Shown piece after piece: positions 26,225-35,593 of a stretch of DNA of 50,816 nt (position 1 is its first letter; every line of letters starts with the position of its first letter). The notes below the pieces were generated by a model. That model did no database searches and had not been told where the DNA came from. It was given only the letters and a program-made list of their open reading frames with translations. This stretch comes from Ga0077555 sp031367895 (GTDB lineage: Bacteria > Pseudomonadota > Alphaproteobacteria > Rhizobiales > Hyphomicrobiaceae), in the NCBI GenBank assembly GCA_031367895.1, contig JANLQP010000070.1, positions 1-50,816 of the forward strand. Direction: 5' to 3'. The position numbers were made by a program, and so were the translations under genes.

Positions 26225-26725
26225 TCAGTAGCCGAGCAGGAAAGGGGCGAGCGGGATCGGCTGGCGCAGCATGTACTTGAAGAGCAGAATGCAGACCGCC
26301 GTCAGCACGATCGAGAACGGGATGATCTCTCTGAGGCGCGTCTCGGAATCAGCTAACGCGGCGAGGATCAGCGCCAGCGGCCCCGCAATCGCCAGCCCCA
26401 GCGGCCGTACGCTCGCCGAGAACACAGCAACGGCGCCAATCACGAAGAAGACACCGCGCAGCGACCACGCTTCGAGCCGTTCACCCGATCGGGTCAGCCC
26501 CTGGATCACGAACAGCAGCCCAAAGGCGCCCAGGATCAAGGACGTTGAGCGAGGCATCAGCCCTGGGCCAACGCCCGAAGGCAAAGTCAGCCGCAATCCG
26601 GACGACGCCAGCAGGCCGACGCCAGCAATGGCAATCAGCAGCAGGCCGGCACCGACATCCTGATTGAACCCGCGCGTCTTCTTCCCGTCCGCGGGCGCGC
26701 CGCCTTCGGTCTTGGCGTGATCCAT
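26225..26725 (-). CDS. tctB: Tripartite tricarboxylate transporter small membrane subunit TctB
   Basis: The 166-residue protein has a hydrophilic start of about 20 residues and four membrane segments (AGLLLIAIAGVGLLAS, then GPGLMPRSTSLILGAFGLLFVIQ). The ending is FKYMLRQPIPLAPFLLGY, close to the usual TctB C-terminus. The ATG follows GGAG by 5 bases. It is the first gene of a possible six-gene array tctB-tctA-tctC-dctP-dctQ-dctM, so its promoter should be in the 212-base spacer up to 26937, where I see no other gene. Confidence 0.9.
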   Translation of the reverse strand: MDHAKTEGGAPADGKKTRGFNQDVGAGLLLIAIAGVGLLASSGLRLTLPSGVGPGLMPRSTSLILGAFGLLFVIQGLTRSGERLEAWSLRGVFFVIGAVAVFSASVRPLGLAIAGPLALILAALADSETRLREIIPFSIVLTAVCILLFKYMLRQPIPLAPFLLGY

Positions 26726-26937
26726 TGACGCTCCGTCCCTCTGAGCTGAGCTGTCCCGTTTTCGGGCTTCTTGCGGTCGGTGCCGCGCTCGGTCCTGCGG
26801 AACGTATACAGGCTGCCACAGTAGCCGTCCATGGAGGCAGGATGAGTGGAGATATGCGTGGAAAGCGAAGAATGGAGCGAAGGGCGACTGATTCCAACCG
26901 CGTATTTCTGGCCGGGTATTGCCGCTGCTTCCCGCCT

Positions 26938-27975
26938 CTAGCGCTGGCTGTAGCCGTTGATGCGGGTGAGCAGATCCGCCAGCGGCTGCGGCGCCCAGGC
27001 GTTGGTCACGAAATCGCGGTGCTCGGTCTCGCTCGAAGCGGCGAGGAACGCGACGCTGCCCGGGCCCATGTGCGGCTCGAAGCCGGTCGAGAAGCCGACG
27101 TTGCGCTCGTTGAGGATGCGCTGCAACTCGGTGTTGCGCGCACGCGTCGATCCGGTATAGGCGGACACGAAAACGCGCGAACGGTCATTCACGATCCAGT
27201 CCGCGAACTTGTCGACCTCGCCGTAGAGCGCGTCGAACAGCACGACGCCGCGGATGCGCTTCTTGACGCCGCCGTGATAGACTGACCAGGCTGCCGCCAC
27301 GTAGCCGCCGCTGTAGGCGACGATCACCACCGGCATGCTGGCGAAGTTGCGCTGGGTTTTCGGATCGCCGTGCAGGACCGCCAGCTCTTTGGCGGCTTCA
27401 CCTAGGAAGCGCGCGAAGGCGCCGGGCTGCCACAGCTTGCCGATGCTCGAGTCCGCGGCATTGACCGCCAGTTGCGGGGCGACCAGGACCGCGTTCGTAC
27501 CCGCGGTCGTCAGTTGTGCCGGCACCTGCTGGCGCTTGAACACGTCGTCGCCGACAGTTGCGCCGTGACCATGGAAGAACACCACCATCAGGCTCGGGCG
27601 GCGCGCGTCGAACCCTTTCGGGATGTGCAGCAGAATGCGGGCGTCGTTGAAGGTCTCGTCCTCCCAGAGTACGCCGCGGCCCGTGCGGTGCCCGCGCCGG
27701 CCATCGCTGACCACGTCCAGGAAAGCCTTGCCGCTCTTTGGCACGGCACCCGAATAGGGGAACGGCGCGGTATCGAATTCGACCAGTCTGGTCTTCGACT
27801 GCCTGATCGGGGAGGTGCGCGAATGGACCTGATGCGGGATCGGAACCGTATCGAGCGCGATGCGCTCGCTTGGTGCCGTCGGGCCTTTGGCAAGGACCAC
27901 GTTGGCGGCTCTGATGCAGCAAAACAAGGCTGCAACCGTGGCGCCGGCAACGGTCAGAATCACTCCAGGCTTCAT
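26938..27975 (-). CDS. Membrane-anchored or exported alpha/beta hydrolase of unknown substrate
   Basis: From the ATG at 27975 (preceded by AGGGGAC) it has 345 residues; an upstream in-frame start would add 32 basic residues. Residues 4-25 are a hydrophobic anchor or signal with two Cys (LFCCIRAA). The catalytic core shows HGHG at 135-138 as oxyanion loop, Ser222 in AYSGGYVAA (a G-x-S-x-G variant with Ala first), Asp248 in VLFDALYG and His319 in ETEHRDF. Spacing fits a hydrolase triad. I do not recognise a named subfamily. It is divergent from the permease at 28290. Confidence 0.65.
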   Translation of the reverse strand: MKPGVILTVAGATVAALFCCIRAANVVLAKGPTAPSERIALDTVPIPHQVHSRTSPIRQSKTRLVEFDTAPFPYSGAVPKSGKAFLDVVSDGRRGHRTGRGVLWEDETFNDARILLHIPKGFDARRPSLMVVFFHGHGATVGDDVFKRQQVPAQLTTAGTNAVLVAPQLAVNAADSSIGKLWQPGAFARFLGEAAKELAVLHGDPKTQRNFASMPVVIVAYSGGYVAAAWSVYHGGVKKRIRGVVLFDALYGEVDKFADWIVNDRSRVFVSAYTGSTRARNTELQRILNERNVGFSTGFEPHMGPGSVAFLAASSETEHRDFVTNAWAPQPLADLLTRINGYSQR

Positions 27976-28289
27976 GTCCCCTAGGGCTCCGCGAGTTGGT
28001 CGTGATCGCCTGGTCCAGCGATAACGATACACAGCCTGCACCGTCCCTCGCTTGCAGTGCGCACCGTCCATCGGTTAGCGGCCGATCTTGGCCAGAACGT
28101 GGTTTCCGTGCGGTTACCGCAGAGCGCCTTGCCGCAACATTCTTGCCCGGCACGCCCGCGTACCCGTTGCAGAATGGAAACGCCTTGCGACGAAAGGGAA
28201 AAAACGACTGAACGGCGTTGTTGGCGGATTGCACTTCGCCTAACGTCGAGGTCGAGTTGAGCTGGAATGTTGAAGACTGTCCGTTCTAC
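27976..28289. other. Divergent intergenic region, no gene seen
   Basis: This 314-base region must carry the promoters of the minus-strand hydrolase and the plus-strand permease. A short A-run (GGGAAAAAACGACTG near 28197) is the only AT-rich patch. No palindrome, repeat or RNA gene stands out. Confidence 0.4.
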
Positions 28290-29675
28290 ATGTCTGCTGC
28301 GATCGGAACCGCGATGCCGACTGCTCCTGTCGAAACTGCCGCCGCCGAACGAGCCGCCACACCGTCGATCTCGCTGATGACCGCCGCAGCGCTTGCCGTC
28401 GCCGACATGATCGGCATCGGTGTCTTCACCAGCCTCGGATTTCAGGTCAAGGACCTGCCTTCGGGCTTCACGCTGCTGGCACTCTGGATCGTCGGCGGAC
28501 TGGTGGCACTGTGCGGCGCGCTCTCCTACGCCGAATTGGCGACCGCATTCCCGCGCTCGGGTGGCGAATATAACTACCTCTCACGCATCTACGGGCGAGC
28601 GGTCGGGTTCCTTGCCGGCTGGGTCTCGGCAACCGTCGGCTTCGCGGCCCCGACCGCGCTCGCGGCCATGGCGTTCGGGCAATACCTGAATGGCGTCCTG
28701 CCGGGTGCACCACCGCTGCTGGCGGCCCTCGTGCTGGTCTGGGCTGTCGCACTCGTGCACATGCGCGGCATCGAGCACGGCGGCCCGTTCCATAACGCGT
28801 CGACGTTGCTCAAGGTGGCCCTGATCGCAGCCTTTATCCTGGCCGGCCTCTTCTTCGGACCAAGGCAGCCGGTCTCGTTCTGGCCCAGCGCCAGGGACTT
28901 GGGCTATATCGCCAGCGCGCCGTTCGCCATCGGCCTCGTCTTCGTCATGTACGCCTACTCCGGCTGGAACGCGGTCACCTACATCGCGAGTGAGGTGCGT
29001 GACCCGCAGCGCACGCTGCCCGCCTCCGTCCTGATCGCGACGCTTGTTGTCGCGCTGCTCTATGTCGGCCTCAACGCCGTATTCCTGCTGACGACGCCGA
29101 TGGCGAAACTGGCGGGCCAGATCGATGTTGGGTTGATCGCGGGCCGCGAGATCTTCGGCAACAACGGCGGGCGCATCGTCGGCGGCCTCATCTGTCTCGG
29201 CCTCGTTTCAGCGGTCAGCGCCATGACCTGGATCGGCCCGCGCGTGACGATGGTGATCGGCGAGGATATTCCCCTCTTCAAACTATTCGCGCGCAAATCG
29301 GCCAACGGCACGCCGGTGACCGCCATTCTGTTCCAGGCGGTCGTCGCGACGATGTTGCTTGCGACGCGCAGCTTCGAGTCGGTGCTCGATTTCATCCAGT
29401 TCAGCCTGACGTTCTGCTCGTTCCTGGCCGTCGCCGGCGTCATCGTGCTGCGCCGGACGCGGCCGGATCTGCCACGGCCCTACAAGGTCTGGGGCTATCC
29501 GTTGCCGCCGCTGATCTTCCTGGCCGTGACGCTGTTCATGATGATCTACCTCGTGCGCGATCGGCCAACCGAAGTGCTGGCGAGCCTCGCCATGATGGCG
29601 GTCGGGCTTGCCGTCTTTGCCTACACCAACCGAGCGACGGAGACTGACGTGACAACCAGGGGGACTGATCGATGA
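28290..29675 (+). CDS. APC-superfamily amino acid permease
   Basis: The ATG at 28290 gives 461 residues; the ATG at 28314 is an alternative with a slightly better upstream GGAAC. Twelve membrane segments are apparent. The first half holds the APC substrate-binding motif IGIGVFTSLGFQVKD, and AELATAFPRSGGEYNYLSRIYG matches the conserved second-segment region of LAT/CAT-like exchangers. APYSGWN-type residues appear as FVMYAYSGWNAVTYIASEVRDPQRT, a strong family signature. It should move amino acids or polyamines across the inner membrane. Its stop overlaps the start of the next gene (ATGA, 29672-29675), so the two are translationally coupled. Confidence 0.9.
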   Translation: MSAAIGTAMPTAPVETAAAERAATPSISLMTAAALAVADMIGIGVFTSLGFQVKDLPSGFTLLALWIVGGLVALCGALSYAELATAFPRSGGEYNYLSRIYGRAVGFLAGWVSATVGFAAPTALAAMAFGQYLNGVLPGAPPLLAALVLVWAVALVHMRGIEHGGPFHNASTLLKVALIAAFILAGLFFGPRQPVSFWPSARDLGYIASAPFAIGLVFVMYAYSGWNAVTYIASEVRDPQRTLPASVLIATLVVALLYVGLNAVFLLTTPMAKLAGQIDVGLIAGREIFGNNGGRIVGGLICLGLVSAVSAMTWIGPRVTMVIGEDIPLFKLFARKSANGTPVTAILFQAVVATMLLATRSFESVLDFIQFSLTFCSFLAVAGVIVLRRTRPDLPRPYKVWGYPLPPLIFLAVTLFMMIYLVRDRPTEVLASLAMMAVGLAVFAYTNRATETDVTTRGTDR

Positions 29676-30868
29676 CCGCAGCATTCACGCGCCGCGCGCT
29701 GCTCGCGGCTATGCTCGGCTTTGGCGCGTTCGGTGCCGTGCATCGATCCAATGCAGGTGACGCACCATCGCCCGATGCGACCGCACGTTACCTCGCGGGA
29801 CTGTTGCCTGCTGGCGGCACTCCAGAGGCCGGATTCGCGGCCGATCCGGCGTGGCGGCAACACGCGGTGGCGTTCGATCAGGCGTGGACACGGTTCGATC
29901 GCGATCGTCTGGCAAAAATCCGCGGCTTTGCCAGCCAGAACCTCGTCAAGCGCCAACCGACGCTGCTCTACATGTTCAGCGGCCCCGACTATCTCTACGC
30001 CAACGCGTTCTTCCCCGACGCGACGACCTATGTCTTGTCCGGCCTGGAACCGATCGGGCCGATCCCACACGTAACGGGTCGCAGTGGCCGGTCACTCGCC
30101 AGCTTGCGCGGCTCGCTCAACTCAGTGCTCAATCTCTCGTTCTTCCGCACGCGCGAGATGCGCCAGCGCCTGTCGGGCGGCGAGTTCGCGGGGACGCTGC
30201 CATTGCTGATGATTTTCCTCGCCCGTGCTGGGAAGACCGTCGAGACGGTCGATCTGGTGCGCCTCGATGCGGCGGGCGCCGTGGTTGCGGCCGGTGGCGT
30301 TGCGGCACGTGGCGAGGTCAACGGCGTGAAAATCGTCATCTCGGACAAGCCTGCCGAGATCGACAAGCCCGCAGCGGAGCGGCCACCCGCAGCCGAGCAG
30401 ACCGTCGTCGGCATCGCGGCGCCCGAGACGACGGAGAAGGCTGCAGCGATAGGGGCGCAACGGCGCACGCTCTACTACTTCCAGACCGACGTCTCGAACG
30501 CGGGGCCGGGCCTTGATGCGCTCACGGCGTTCTGCGCCACGCTCGGCCCCGCCGACGGTTTCGTGAAGAGCGCGTCCTACCTGATGCACGAAAAGGCCTT
30601 CTCGAAGATCCGCGACATGCTGCTCGAGCGAACCGAACTCGTACTCGAGGACGATTCCGGCATTCCCGTGCAGTACTTCGACGCGACGAAATGGGATCTC
30701 ATGCCGTTCGGGCGCTATCTCGGGCCGATCGGGCTGTTCCCGGGACGCGGTCAGCGGCAATTGACCGAACTCTACGCGCGCGTGCCGCCTAAACCGCTCG
30801 ATTTCGGCATCGGCTATCGCTATCGCGAGAACCAGTCGAACCTGCTGCTGGCGATGAAGAAAAAGTAG
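29672..30868 (+). CDS. Exported protein of unknown function coupled to the APC permease
   Basis: The 398-residue protein starts with a signal peptide containing paired Arg (FTRRALLAAMLGFGAFGAV, cleavage near residue 28). The mature part has two halves. The first (about 90-230) contains LLYMFSGPDYLYANAFFPDATTYVLSGLEPIGPIP and RGSLNSVLNLSFFRTREM. The second (about 260-380) contains RTLYYFQTDVSNAGPG and DDSGIPVQYFDATKWD. A Pro/Ala/Glu-rich hinge joins them. I do not recognise a named family. It overlaps the permease gene by four bases, so a link to amino acid uptake or sensing is possible but inferred. Confidence 0.75.
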   Translation: MTAAFTRRALLAAMLGFGAFGAVHRSNAGDAPSPDATARYLAGLLPAGGTPEAGFAADPAWRQHAVAFDQAWTRFDRDRLAKIRGFASQNLVKRQPTLLYMFSGPDYLYANAFFPDATTYVLSGLEPIGPIPHVTGRSGRSLASLRGSLNSVLNLSFFRTREMRQRLSGGEFAGTLPLLMIFLARAGKTVETVDLVRLDAAGAVVAAGGVAARGEVNGVKIVISDKPAEIDKPAAERPPAAEQTVVGIAAPETTEKAAAIGAQRRTLYYFQTDVSNAGPGLDALTAFCATLGPADGFVKSASYLMHEKAFSKIRDMLLERTELVLEDDSGIPVQYFDATKWDLMPFGRYLGPIGLFPGRGQRQLTELYARVPPKPLDFGIGYRYRENQSNLLLAMKKK

Positions 30869-30986
30869 GTGCATCGCGCGGTTGCGTAAAGGGCACCGGT
30901 AAAGGGCACCGAAGCGCCGAAAAAATTCGGCCGCAGTGCACCGATAGAGCGTTGAATTGGTGCGATACGGCTTTGCCTATTGCAGC

Positions 30987-31790
30987 CTACGCTGAACCGG
31001 CCTTCGCGATCGCCCGCCGCGCCATGACGCCGACCAGGTGGGCGCGGTATTCGGCACCCGCTTGCAGATCGGAGAGCATGTTGCCGGTCGGGAGCGCGAT
31101 GCCGTCGATCGCCGCGGCGGTGAAGCTCTTCGCCAAAGCGGCTTCAAATGCCGTTGCGCGGAACACGCCGCTCTGTCCGGCGCCTGTCACCGCGACGCGC
31201 ACGCCTTGCGCGCCCTTGCTCGCCATCACGCCGACGAGGCAGTAGCGCGATGCCGGATGCGGAAATTTCATGTAACCGGCGCGATCCGGCACCGGAAACA
31301 GGATGCTGGTGATGATCTCGCCGTCAGCCAACGCCGTGGTGAACAGCCCGTTGAAGAAGGCATCGGCGGCAATCGTGCGCCGGTCGGTCGTGACCGTGGC
31401 GCCAAGGCCAAGGACGGCAGCCGGGTAGTCGGCGGCCGGATCGTTGTTCGCGAGTGAGCCGCCGATGGTGCCGCGATTGCGCACATGCGGATCTCCGATG
31501 CCGCCGGCAAGCTCCGCCAGCGCTGGCAGCAGTCGGCGCACGTCGGGCGAGGCCGCGACGTCGGCATGCCGCGTCATGGCGCCGATACTGATCGACTGCG
31601 GCGTTGCCGTGATACCGGCAAGGTCAGCGATGCCTGCGAGATCGACGAGGTCACTCGGCTGCGCGAGGCGCTGCTTCAGAACCGGGATCAGCGTCTGCCC
31701 GCCAGCGAGAAAGCGGCCGTCGGACGCGGCCTTCATCGCGGCAGCCGCGTCGGCAAGGGTCTTGGCGCGGGCATATTTGAAGTCGTGCAT
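30987..31790 (-). CDS. coxM: FAD-binding subunit of a molybdenum hydroxylase (CoxM/CutM type)
   Basis: The ATG at 31790, preceded by AAAGGACA, gives 267 residues. Two FAD-binding motifs are seen: AGGQTLIP at 29-36 and RGTIGGSLANNDPAAD at 107-122. The C-terminal third resembles the CO dehydrogenase flavoprotein C-terminal domain. In xanthine dehydrogenase and aerobic CO dehydrogenase relatives this subunit passes electrons from the 2Fe-2S subunit to the acceptor. The partner 2Fe-2S gene lies upstream with a 133-base gap. The molybdopterin-binding large subunit is not in the window. The C-terminal half has several Ala/Val changes but no frameshift, so the gene looks intact. Confidence 0.93.
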   Translation of the reverse strand: MHDFKYARAKTLADAAAAMKAASDGRFLAGGQTLIPVLKQRLAQPSDLVDLAGIADLAGITATPQSISIGAMTRHADVAASPDVRRLLPALAELAGGIGDPHVRNRGTIGGSLANNDPAADYPAAVLGLGATVTTDRRTIAADAFFNGLFTTALADGEIITSILFPVPDRAGYMKFPHPASRYCLVGVMASKGAQGVRVAVTGAGQSGVFRATAFEAALAKSFTAAAIDGIALPTGNMLSDLQAGAEYRAHLVGVMARRAIAKAGSA

Positions 31791-31923
31791 TGTCCTTTGT
31801 TCCCCGGCTGAAAAATTGTGATGATGCGATATCTCGCGACGATGAGCCGATTTTGCGTCGAGCGGCAATGCACTCGGCAAAACAGCCGCTTCCGTGTTGC
31901 TGGCCGCAGCCAGGGAACGGGGT

Positions 31924-32400
<477 letters not shown>

Positions 32401-32440
32401 GGTAGTGTCGACTCCTTCGTGACACGCAAAATGCGCGTTT

Positions 32441-32526
32441 TGTCATCGCGGGACTCGTTCCCGCGATCCATTTCTCCGCTGGTTCAAGCGGCACGATGGC
32501 TCCCGGGGACAAGCCCCGGGATGACG
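32441..32526. repeat. Two-hairpin interspersed repeat, copy 2
   Basis: The element begins TGTCAT and ends ATGACG. The left hairpin is CGCGGGA-ctcgt-TCCCGCG (32447-32465) and the right one CCCGGGG-acaag-CCCCGGG (32502-32520). Stem length (7), loop length (5), loop type (CTYGT left, ACRAG right) and the GCACGATGG core all match copy 1 at 6786-6920, while the stem bases differ and stay paired. It sits 6 bases from the NIPSNAP stop and 40 bases upstream of coxS, so it may end transcription from NIPSNAP. Confidence 0.75.
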
Positions 32527-32532
32527 GTCGTC

Positions 32533-33168
32533 CTACTTCATCGGGGAGTGGCTCGCGGGGAGCATGATCATATTGTGCATTTCCTCGAGCATGCCGCCGC
32601 CCTTCTTCAGGAACTCGGCCCACGCCGGATCCTTGGAAACGCCGCCGCGCGCGGCTGCACGTGCGTTGAGGTCCGGATAGCTCCAGAGGTGGCAAACTTC
32701 GTTCGGCTGGCCAGCTTCCGTCTGCCAGAGGCCGACGATCTTGGAATACTTCTCGCGGATCGGCAGTGCCTCGGTGAAGTGCTTCGCCCACTCGCGCACG
32801 GTGCCGGGCTTCAGGCGGTAGTAGCGCAGCTCATAGATATTGCCGGTGCTGGCCGGAGGGCGAATGTCGAGCAGCGGATTGAGGATGCGAACGTCCTGGC
32901 GCACCAAAATAGGACGTGTCAGCGGCAGGTATTTGTTGGTCCAGTCGGCATTCTTGCCGAGTTCGGCCTTGAGGCGTGCGCGCTCGTTCAGGTCCTTGAA
33001 GCTCCAGAGATGGCAGACCTGGTTCAGCGGTCCGATCTCCGTGATCCAGTAGCCTTCGAGCTTGCCGTAGTTGTCACCACGAATGGCGCGGCCGACCTCG
33101 GCTGAATGTTTCGCCATCTCGCCGACCGTGCCGGCCTTCACCGTATAGATGCGCAACTCATGAATCAT
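32533..33168 (-). CDS. Tandem NIPSNAP-domain protein
   Basis: The 211-residue protein has two NIPSNAP-type ferredoxin-like domains. Domain 1 (about 1-95) starts MIHELRIYTVKAGTV and has CHLWSFKDLNERARL. Domain 2 (about 108-205) has IYELRYYRLKPGTVREWAKHF and CHLWSYPDLNARAAA. The duplication is obvious from the repeated ELR-Y and CHLWS-DLN elements. NIPSNAP proteins have no settled enzymatic role; bacterial ones often sit beside catabolic genes. Here the amidase is upstream (162-base gap). No export signal. Confidence 0.88.
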   Translation of the reverse strand: MIHELRIYTVKAGTVGEMAKHSAEVGRAIRGDNYGKLEGYWITEIGPLNQVCHLWSFKDLNERARLKAELGKNADWTNKYLPLTRPILVRQDVRILNPLLDIRPPASTGNIYELRYYRLKPGTVREWAKHFTEALPIREKYSKIVGLWQTEAGQPNEVCHLWSYPDLNARAAARGGVSKDPAWAEFLKKGGGMLEEMHNMIMLPASHSPMK

Positions 33169-33330
33169 GGTCGACGTCCTGTCTGGTTCTCGTGCTTGGG
33201 ATCTCTCGGGTGGCTGCGGGAGTTTAGGCCGGGTTCGGAGACGCTGTCACGCGTTCCGATTTCTGATGTCCGATTTCTGACGACGATTCCTCACAGCCGT
33301 CCCGCATCCTGGTGGCCGAAGTCCCGGCCA

Positions 33331-34695
33331 TCACGCCGCGCCCCGGCCAAGCGCGCCTTCGACTGCCGCGGCAATCGCGAACAGCCGCTGATCGGCCATG
33401 GCGGGCGCGGACACCATCAGGCTCGTCGGCGCCTCACCCGGACGCATCATCGGCAGCGCAATCGAGCAGCCATCGAAGATGTTGATCATCAGCGTGTTGC
33501 GCAGAACAGCCATGTTGTTGCGGTTGTAGTCGTCGTCGGTCTGGCAGTCGGCGATGCGCGGCGCCACCACCGGAATCGTCGGTGAGACGATTGCGTCGTA
33601 GCTTGCCAATTCCGCGTCGTAGGCGGCGATCGCCGCGCGACGCGCATTGAGCAGATCGATGTAATCGGCCGACGATTGCCGCTCGCCCATCATGATGCGG
33701 GTGCGCACGCGCGGGTCGTACTGGTTGCCTTTGGTCGCCAACAATTCGCGATGCCAGGCGTGGCTTTCGGACGCCGAAAGGCCGCCCTTGCGCACCATCG
33801 CCGGAATGCGCTCGAAGGCTGCGAATTTTCCCCGCATGACCCGTGCGCCAGCCTTGGAGAGCAGCGCGAGCGTGCGGTCGAAGTCAGCGGCGACGTGGCG
33901 ATCTAGTCCGTCGAGCACTGTCGTCTCGGGGACGAACAGGCGAAGTCCCCCGAGTTGCATCGGCTGCAGCGGCTTGCCGGGCATCTCGCCCGCCATCACG
34001 GCGTCCATCGCTTGGGCGCAGGCGACGGTGCGCGCCAGCGGACCGATCGAGTCGAGGCTTGTCGACAGCGGCACCACGCCATCGGTCGGCACGCGTCGTG
34101 CGGTCGGTTTGTAGCCGACGACGCCATTGAAGGCGGCGGGGATGCGGCAGGAGCCGCCGGTGTCGGTGCCCAGCGCACCGTACGCAAAGCCATCGGCCAC
34201 CGCGACGCCCGAGCCGGAGGACGAGCCGCCGGGCACGCGCTTGCCCGCCCGGTCCCAGGGCGACAGCGGCGTGCCGTAGTGCGGATTGATGCCGAGGCCC
34301 GAGTAGGCGAACTCGGTCATGTTGGCACGGCCGATGATGACGAAGCCGGCGCCGCGCAACCGCGCCACGACCGGGGCGTCGGCGGTGGCGGCCGACTTGT
34401 CGGCGAGTGCTGTGGAGCCGGCGCAGGTGACTTGTCCGCGGATGTCGGCCAGATCCTTGATGGCGATCGGAATGCCGGCGAAGATCGAGCCGTGAGCACC
34501 GGCCTTGCGCAGTGCGTCCTGGGCATCGGCAGCCACTGCTGCCGCGTTGTCGACGCTGATGAACGCTCGGGCCCCCTCGCCGCTCGGATCGGCGATGCGG
34601 GCAAGGCACGTCTCGGTCAGCTTGCGGCTGGAGGTGCGGCCGGCAGCCAGATCGGCGGCAAGGCTGGCGAGGGTGGACGCGTTTACTTCGGACAT
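33331..34695 (-). CDS. Amidase signature family hydrolase
   Basis: The 454-residue enzyme belongs to the Ser-cisSer-Lys amidase family. Lys80 lies in GIPIAIKDLADI, the GGSSSGSGVAV block (156-165) holds the cis-Ser, and Ser182 in GTDTGGSCRIPAAF is the nucleophile. Length and layout are like other single-gene amidases rather than GatA, which lacks no blocks but travels with gatC and gatB; neither is here. It hydrolyses an amide or urea-type bond in the cytoplasm. Substrate is unknown; the adjacent NIPSNAP gene and molybdenum hydroxylase subunits point to breakdown of a nitrogen compound, as a guess. Confidence 0.9.
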   Translation of the reverse strand: MSEVNASTLASLAADLAAGRTSSRKLTETCLARIADPSGEGARAFISVDNAAAVAADAQDALRKAGAHGSIFAGIPIAIKDLADIRGQVTCAGSTALADKSAATADAPVVARLRGAGFVIIGRANMTEFAYSGLGINPHYGTPLSPWDRAGKRVPGGSSSGSGVAVADGFAYGALGTDTGGSCRIPAAFNGVVGYKPTARRVPTDGVVPLSTSLDSIGPLARTVACAQAMDAVMAGEMPGKPLQPMQLGGLRLFVPETTVLDGLDRHVAADFDRTLALLSKAGARVMRGKFAAFERIPAMVRKGGLSASESHAWHRELLATKGNQYDPRVRTRIMMGERQSSADYIDLLNARRAAIAAYDAELASYDAIVSPTIPVVAPRIADCQTDDDYNRNNMAVLRNTLMINIFDGCSIALPMMRPGEAPTSLMVSAPAMADQRLFAIAAAVEGALGRGAA

Positions 34696-34760
34696 GGGCG
34701 GTCTGTCTCTCGATCGGTGAGGGAGCGCCTATTCTAATGGCTAGCGCCGCCAAACGACAA

Positions 34761-34816
34761 CCGCATCCGACCGACCGCATCCGACCGACCGCATCCGACC
34801 GGCCGCATCCGACCGG
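34761..34816. repeat. Four tandem 14-base repeats
   Basis: CCGCATCCGACCGA is repeated four times without gaps, at 34761, 34775, 34789 and 34803, the last two ending in GG. The array fills most of the short space between the amidase start and the stop of the next minus-strand gene, so it lies within the amidase upstream region. Confidence 0.85.
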
Positions 34817-34821
34817 CCGAA

Positions 34822-35394
34822 TTATCCGCCGTACTGTCCGTCCTCGGCCCAGCCAAGCCAGACGATGGTCGGCTCGATCGCCGACGCCACCGAGCCGACA
34901 AAGCCGCCGGCAAGAGGCAGCAGCGGCGTCAGCCAGAGGCCGGCGACGACGACGGCAACCGTCGCACTGGCAGCGGCGGCTTCAACCAAGCGTTCATGCA
35001 TCGGCTTTTGCCACGCCGGGCGCCGGCGGATGGTGGTGCCGACTTGGATGGCACGTGGTGCGTCCTGTGGCTCAAACGAAGCAGCCGTGTCCGGTACTTC
35101 GGCAGGTTGCGCGATCATTGCGATCGGCACCGGCTGCACCGCCACCACCGGCTGCAGCTCGACTCCGATAACGGCACTGAGTTCGAGAGCCTTGTGCCGG
35201 GCGGCTGCGAGGGGGAGGGCGTCGATTTGCTGTTGCAGATGCGCGCGCAGCTTCGCGCCATCGACAGCAACCAGCGTTTCGCCCCGGAAACTGCGTTCAT
35301 CGAGCTGTGCGAGGGCGCGGACGCACTCGTGGTTGGCGAGCGACGCCTCTATTTCGGCAAGCAATTCTTCGATGCAGAACTGAATATGTTGCAC
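34822..35394 (-). CDS. Single-pass membrane protein of unknown function
   Basis: I choose the GTG at 35394, with a strong AGGGAGAG five bases upstream, giving 190 residues (reading VQHIQFCIEELLAEIEASL). Upstream in-frame codons give an unlikely Cys/Arg-rich start. Residues 1-70 are helical and acidic, a possible coiled coil. Residues about 75-115 are Val/Pro-rich. One or two hydrophobic segments near the C-terminus (ATVAVVVAGLWLTPLLPLAGGFV) probably anchor it, leaving the N-terminus in the cytoplasm. I do not recognise a family. The next gene on this strand upstream is also a small unknown protein. Confidence 0.6.
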   Translation of the reverse strand: MQHIQFCIEELLAEIEASLANHECVRALAQLDERSFRGETLVAVDGAKLRAHLQQQIDALPLAAARHKALELSAVIGVELQPVVAVQPVPIAMIAQPAEVPDTAASFEPQDAPRAIQVGTTIRRRPAWQKPMHERLVEAAAASATVAVVVAGLWLTPLLPLAGGFVGSVASAIEPTIVWLGWAEDGQYGG

Positions 35395-35593
35395 GCGAAC
35401 TCTCCCTGGCCACATGAAAACCGCCGATTGAGAGTTCACTATCGTCCTGATTGGTAAGCAGATCGTTGCGATATGGCGCCTTTTTTGCAGTTTTGGTTGC
35501 GCAGTCCATACAGCGCACAATCTTGCGCGCGATAAGCGCCGCGGAATTGGCGACGTTGCCGCCCCTTATTCGATTGCCACCGCGATGTTCGGC

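Noticed and set aside
32441..32526. Reading the second hairpin repeat as a simple terminator only
   Set aside because: It shares ends, loops and core with the copy at 6786-6920, so it is better described as an interspersed element that may also terminate transcription.
33331..34695. GatA subunit of the amidotransferase
   Set aside because: No gatB or gatC nearby, and the sequence fits general amidases; GatA specificity cannot be supported.
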